Shown: piece by piece, positions 19,295 through 23,516 of the stretch
Layout: each line of letters opens with the position of its first letter
How positions within the stretch are numbered: position 1 is the stretch's first letter
DNA from: Chromera velia
Taxonomy: Eukaryota; Sar; Chromeraceae
Length of the DNA stretch: 23,516 bases
Reading direction: 5' to 3'
Assembly (NCBI GenBank): GCA_018398765.1
Contig: JAHBMJ010002027.1
Span: forward strand, 1 to 23,516
Made by a program: the position numbers and the translations under genes
The notes under the pieces: model-generated
The model's database searches: none
What the model was told of the DNA's origin: nothing
Seen by the model: only the letters and a program-made list of their open reading frames with translations

Positions 19295-21330
19295 CTAGGT
19301 TCGATTCTTCTCGAAAAGTGCGATGGTCTGCTCTTCGATCCAATTTGTCAGGGGACCGTAAAGGATAGAATCTCGTGCTGCACGAAATTCTGGCCCACCA
19401 GGACAGTCGCAAGAGGTCTGTGTGGGGTCAAGCACACAGAGGCAAATGCACCATGCACGTCGTGAGGGGAGGAAGAAGCTTCGTCCAGGTCGATGGCCAC
19501 AGCATGTGGTGAGGCCTCTGCGGGGCATGCACATCCAGGTATGATTCCAGGCAGCTGCCATGGGTACCTGGTTGGCTAGGCACTAGTCACACGCCAATTT
19601 ATTCATAAATTTGAGTGAGGGAAAGGGGCCTTGCTTCGGGTTCTATCCCGTAAGGAAAACTATGTCTGGCTGTCTATCGAGTGCTTTGCGACTGAGGCAG
19701 CACTCGTTGTGTGCGAGTTGGGCCTGCCCCTTTGGCCTGGTACTGCGCACCAACTCGTAAAATCGCTCCTCCGTCATGTCTGGTTCTCTAGTGGTGTAAG
19801 CAGTCGGACGAGGGTCGATCTTCTTCCAGAAGACCCTTTGGTCGTCGAACTTCCATGGGTGTCCTGGGTTTCTTTTGTCCTCTGGAAACTGTTGCAGCTT
19901 CCGGAACTCATGTTCCTGCCTTAGCTCAAGTGCTCGTCTGGGATCCGTGGGGTCGAATGGGAGGAGCCGATCCGGAAGGATCCGCTCGATGGTATCATGA
20001 GCAGCGCGTCTGACTGACGCTTTGTTCATCGGCTCATTGTTCTCCTTCGCTTCCCTCTCTGCTGCGATGTAGTACTCATCAAACTTTTCTAAAAAGAACA
20101 AGTTGATGGGGCTGAACAGCAGATGGGGGCTGGGGAGGGGAAACTTTGAGGAGCGGTGACCAGTCGGGCAGGCAAGGTACTTGAGCAATGGGTTGGGAAG
20201 AGAGTACAGTGAAGCCTGCAGCAGCCGAATGACCACCGATTGTATGTACTGTTCTGCTGAATCCCTGATGTTGGGATCGGGGACTTGCTACAGGTTCACA
20301 AAGTATTCGTCTCCTACTCCCACGGGTAACTGAAGGAAGTTTTCTTGACGGCCACTCACAAAACCGTATAATTTTTCGGGCACTGTCTTTGTCTCCGGCT
20401 TCTCTTTGCGGGTAAAATGTTTGTCGAATGCTGGAGTCACAATTGCATACATTTGGCTGTGAATCTCGGGAAGCTATTCAGTGATCGGAATCACTTTGAT
20501 GGGTGCTCGATGTGCATACCCCCACTTCCACAACACAGCAGTCCATTGCCCTGCCGAGACCGTTTCCGGATTAGCTCCTGTTGTCGTCTGAAGCTGATAG
20601 GGGCGGAGGCTGCTAAGCGGCCTCTTCCAAGGAAACGCATTTGCATCTTCGAAAATCATGTCGACAGGCTCATTTTTGCGAGCCTGTCTTGGGTTATCGG
20701 AGATTCGAAATGGGGGAAAGTCCAAGATGGGAGCCTGCGGTGTATGTGTGACCGGGTATAGGACCAAGGATCGCGGGAAGATAGCAGCCATAACCGCTGT
20801 CACATCTATCATGATGCGTAACTTGGTGACCCTTTGTAGTATCAGCATCACAGGGCGTCCCTCTTGTAGCGATCCCTTTCGTCTCTTTTGGTCCTGACTG
20901 TCTGCAGCTGTGTCCGAGGACGTGGTGGGAGGTCTTTCTCTTGAGATGAGAGGCAGACCTTCCGTTTGGACAGGTGGCAGCTGCGGGGGGCCTGAGGATC
21001 CTGGAAGTAGGACTCCAGGGAGAGCCGGCTTGGGCATAACATTCGAACTCGCTTCGGACGAGTCTGATGCTTGGGGTATCTTTATGATAGGGGTGTTCCG
21101 TCGGAGCACCAAAGTTGATGCAGGTCCTGAAGCGGGAGCGGGAGCGGGAACGGAAGCGGAAGCGGAAGCGGAAGCGGAAGTGGAAGCGGAAGCGGAAGTG
21201 GAAGCGGAAGCGGAAGTGGAAGCGGAAGCTGCTGAGGACGATGGGGCATATGAGGCGGTGTTGTAGGAAGTGTTGGAAGTAGGGAGGGGTCCAGGAGGGG
21301 GGGGGGTAGAGGACGAGCACTGTCTTAAAA
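19295..21330 (-). pseudogene. Gag-like region, middle part, with Cys-rich cluster
   Basis: A single frame is open from about 21330 to 19295 except for TAGs at 20474, 20288, 19643, 19583 and 19295. All are Gln-restorable and there is no other frame break over 2 kb. It starts with the Ala-Ser/Thr repeat, followed by a Pro-rich part. A capsid-like helical region comes next (about 20550-19650, including EKLYGFVSGRQENFLQLP and KFDEYYIAAEREAKENNEP). A Cys/His-rich cluster closes it (about 19591-19402) with C-x2-C, CC, C-x-C-x-C and C-x-C groups. It likely forms the element's coat and nucleic-acid binding part. No named family is recognised. Confidence 0.55.
21131..21230. repeat. (GGAAGC/GGAAGT)n minisatellite inside Gag
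   Basis: Hexamer units agcggg, then agcgga with agtgga variants every third unit, form an 18-bp higher-order period in the right half. On the minus strand this reads as a long Ala-Ser/Thr-Ser run in the Gag frame, and as Phe-Arg in another frame. Confidence 0.85.
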
Positions 21331-23280
21331 AAGATTTGCTGGTAGCTTTAGCAGGCGGGAGGTCATTTCACCTGGTGAAGACATGAGAACTGGGAGTGTG
21401 TGGGGGTTCGTACGTGTCATACCTGGCTGTGGTGTTATCGCGTGCGGTGATTCTAAGGTGACAACGCGCTCAGGAAGAGCGCTAGTGACAAGTGGACCCT
21501 GTTGAGAAATCACTCCAGACCTTGACTTGGGCTGGTACGTGACTGTGCGGTGCGGTACATTCATTGGCATGGGTTCTTGGGGAGTAAGCTGGGTCGGTGA
21601 GTGGAAAGGGAGAGGGGGGCCAGATTGGTTCCTGCTCCCCCTGCCTCGTGACCCTTGGCTGTTGCTTCTACCCCTGGTGCCATTTCTGCCTCCACCTCTT
21701 CTGCTGGGGGTTTTGGCTTGTCTTTCCTGAGAATCATTCAGACTCTCTGGGAAGTCAGTCTCATGGGACTCTTCAACATCTAGAACGGTAGTGGGGGCGT
21801 TAAAGGGCACCTTGGCATCTATCTGATCCTGGTCAAGATTGCCATCAATTGTGTCTGCAATCGAAACCTGATCATCATCAGCCTGCTGTGCTGCTCCTAG
21901 CACCACTCTCTCTATCGCACCTGCTTCTGAGACGGTGATGGACACAGTGCCAGCAGAGTGGACTGCGGCCTGGGTATCAGGGAGGGTGGCTTGCAAATCT
22001 TCAAGCGGATCAAGTACTGAATTCACTCGTCCGTCCGCAACAAATCTGCCGTGTGCACTTTTTGATACATCATATTCCTCCTCGCGCTCCTCCATAAACA
22101 CTCCCAGCATACCTTCTTCCTGTCTTAAGTGTCGGTCTCTGCTGCCCCACCAGAATTGATCATATGAGGACTCAGCTTGATCCTCAGGCAGAGGAAACTC
22201 CGTATTTATATGGAGTCCTTGCGCTGTCTCCTGCTGGATTCCTGTGTTTGTGCTGCTAATGTAGAGATGCTGTGGGGGAGCCCCCCTATACTCTGACAGC
22301 AGCCGTGACACAGCATCGTGCGGTCTTCGGGTTGTTGATAGAGGACTGGGAGCGTTTCGGCGCTCATGGATGAACCGTTCAACTGTGTGTTCAAGGTCTT
22401 GCAGGTCTGATAGGGAGAGTGCTGCTTGCAAAATTCGAAAGTGGATCTCCTTGACCATTTTTTTTCGTGTGGCATGCACATCAGTCCAGCTGCTAGGCTG
22501 GGGCTCCCTCGGAGGGGGGAGATGAAGGCTAAGACCTTGAATCCAAGATGCGGCAGTAGTTGTTCGAGCGCTTTGGCTGGCTAGACGAGGAGGAGGAGGG
22601 ATGACGGCGGTAACAGGAAAGGGAGAAAACGGGCGGCAGGGTGTGCTGGTGATCACCCCATCCGTTGTATCCCATTCCAAGTCATCCGAGTATGTGTCGG
22701 AATGCACTGAGTCTCGGGGTGGGGAGGGCAGCGGACGAGGAGGCGTGACTATAAGGAGTCCCAGGCCATCGGTGAGAGATATTTCGGATCTCACATCCAA
22801 CAGCCTTGACAGTTGTGCCTGATTGTCTGGGTCTGCATTTGTCTCGCCCTTGTGATCTGTCTCAGTCTCATACAGACTGTCTGCACCTATTTCCTCCTCC
22901 AACCAGTCATTCTCCGTGCGCGCTCCTCGTGACAGTTCTTCTGTATCCCCCCTTCTGTTTTGTCGCCTGCTGCAGCGACGGATCGCTCGGATGGGTGCCG
23001 GAGAAGGGACTTCTATTCGGAATTGGCGTACCCAGTCCATGTGACGGTCTGAGGATACTGACGCGGCAGGGTCCGATTCCGAGTAAATAGAGCCGAGAAA
23101 CTCAAGCCCCTCATGGGTATACTCCTGAGATTCTTTGAATACTTGGGCAGCTTCGACAGAATGGGAGGTAGGTATGGCAGTCTGTATGGGACTGCTGTCC
23201 TCTCCCTCTGTGTCTGCAGGAGGAGGTTCAGTCTGATGCTGTTCCTCTGTCAAGAAGAGTTGGTGGAGCGGGCTCCCCAT
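21325..23280 (-). pseudogene. Gag-like N-terminal region, long open frame
   Basis: This is the longest intact frame in the window, 651 codons (23280-21325), with no internal stop. The first half is acidic and Ser/Pro-rich. A helical block lies at about 22470-22370 (VKEIHFRILQAALSLSDLQD). Near the end there is an Arg/Gly-rich stretch (about 21715-21610, RRGGGRNGTRGR), likely nucleic-acid binding. It ends at TAA 21325 in CTT TTT TAA. Beyond that the coding signal continues in the -1 frame, so the stop is probably not the true end. The ATG at 23280 may not be the start either, because a coding-like frame continues upstream in a neighbouring frame. No domain is recognised; Gag identity rests on position. 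Confidence 0.55.
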
Positions 23281-23509
23281 TCTCTGCAGCTTCCCTTCTA
23301 GCTAGTTCCGAAGAAGTGACTAGAGAGGGGAGGGAGGGGTGAGAATCAAAGAAGGAAAGAGTAGGCACAATGTGGTGCTCGGTTGGCTGAGCTTCCCCCC
23401 CTGAGGAGGGTAAGCTCTGCGACATGGGGATGGATGGGTCCGGCGTGAGTATACCTCCCACTGCCTGTGGCTCTCTCACAGTCAGACGGTTTTGAATGGA
23501 CGGTGATTC
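23270..23509 (-). pseudogene. Upstream part of the Gag-like region, shifted frame
   Basis: From 23509 to about 23270 a neighbouring frame reads as Pro/Ser/Glu-rich protein similar in composition to the segment below (ILTPDPSIPMSQSLPSSGGE, SSELARREAAENGEP). A TGA closes it upstream at 23510-23512, near the window edge. The join to the long frame at about 23270 needs a +1 step. This suggests the Gag start lies here or beyond the window. Confidence 0.4.
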
Positions 23510-23516
23510 ACCCGGG

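Larger units (their letters stand above)
11540..23516 (-). mobile_element. Very long Ty1/copia-type LTR retrotransposon, degenerate, 5' end outside window
   Basis: On the minus strand, Gag, protease, integrase, reverse transcriptase and RNase H follow one another in that order, which defines the Ty1/copia group (Ty3/gypsy places integrase last). Coding sequence is traceable over almost 12 kb with five frame changes and about 20 in-frame stops, mostly TAG. The final reading frame ends at TGA 11540-11542 if the TAG at 11573 is read through. Copia elements are usually about 5 kb, so the Gag region (about 1.5 thousand codons) and the linkers are exceptionally long. The upstream LTR and primer-binding site lie beyond the right edge. 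The 3' LTR is not identified. An alternative is two nested elements joined near 16893. Confidence 0.7.

Noticed and set aside
20910-21266. Plus-strand Ala/Glu repeat frame
   Set aside because: Antisense shadow of the same minisatellite.
20694-21320. Phe-Arg repeat protein on the minus strand
   Set aside because: It is the alternative frame of the GGAAGC minisatellite. The Ala-Ser frame is the one continuous with flanking Gag coding.
11540-23516. Ty3/gypsy assignment because the protease has an ILG-type C-terminal motif
   Set aside because: Integrase precedes reverse transcriptase, and the RT (YVDD with its surroundings), RNase H ending ADPLTK and HHCC layout are copia-type.

Overview
The window reads as eukaryotic nuclear DNA dominated by decayed retrotransposons. 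A well-formed GT-AG intron lies in a 5' leader, there is a plausible phase-0 intron in a small gene, Ty1/copia-type Pol domains are present, and microsatellites are abundant. No prokaryotic operon layout or ribosome-binding-site pattern is visible. The host cannot be fixed from sequence alone. A microbial alga or alveolate/stramenopile-type protist is my guess, not a demonstrated fact.

Layout. Positions 1-2500 are non-coding: a perfect 30-nt hairpin at the left edge, a GC-rich block with a 31-bp repeat, degenerate tandem repeats, a GC-rich inverted repeat, and AT-rich DNA with duplicated motifs. From about 2500 to 8450 on the plus strand lies a broken gag-like gene of unrecognised family. It has a leader with hairpins, a 103-nt leader intron, a long N-terminal coding segment with several in-frame TAGs, and a Cys/His motif at about 5581-5637. 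A 1.2-kb interruption bounded by TGTAC-type pentanucleotide arrays follows. Then come a damaged CCHC knuckle, an RGG/glycine-rich stretch and an unknown C-terminal region. Inside the interruption, on the minus strand, sits a small two-exon candidate gene (6051-6540) without premature stops. From 8450 to 11540 there is mostly non-coding purine/pyrimidine-skewed DNA, with one possible minus-strand terminal exon and several splice-like signals on the plus strand.

From the right edge down to about 11540, the minus strand holds one very long retroelement coding region in the Ty1/copia order: a Gag-like region of about 1.5 thousand codons (with an RG-rich part, an Ala-Ser/Thr microsatellite and a Cys-rich cluster), aspartic protease, linker, HHCC plus DDE integrase, linker, reverse transcriptase with YVDD, RNase H, and a C-terminal extension with a CCHC zinc knuckle after RNase H. 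At least 11.9 kb of internal region is visible. The upstream LTR is not seen and the downstream LTR is not identified.

The most striking signal is the pattern of in-frame stops in both elements: about 19 TAG, 4 TAA and 6 TGA. They fall where Gln (CAG/CAA) or Arg (CGA) would restore a sensible protein, and in reverse transcriptase and integrase the family context supports this. Either the elements have been eroded by C-to-T change at CHG and CG sites (methylation or a RIP-like process), or TAR codons are read as Gln in this organism. The TGA cases and the damaged catalytic sites favour erosion, but the second idea can be tested.
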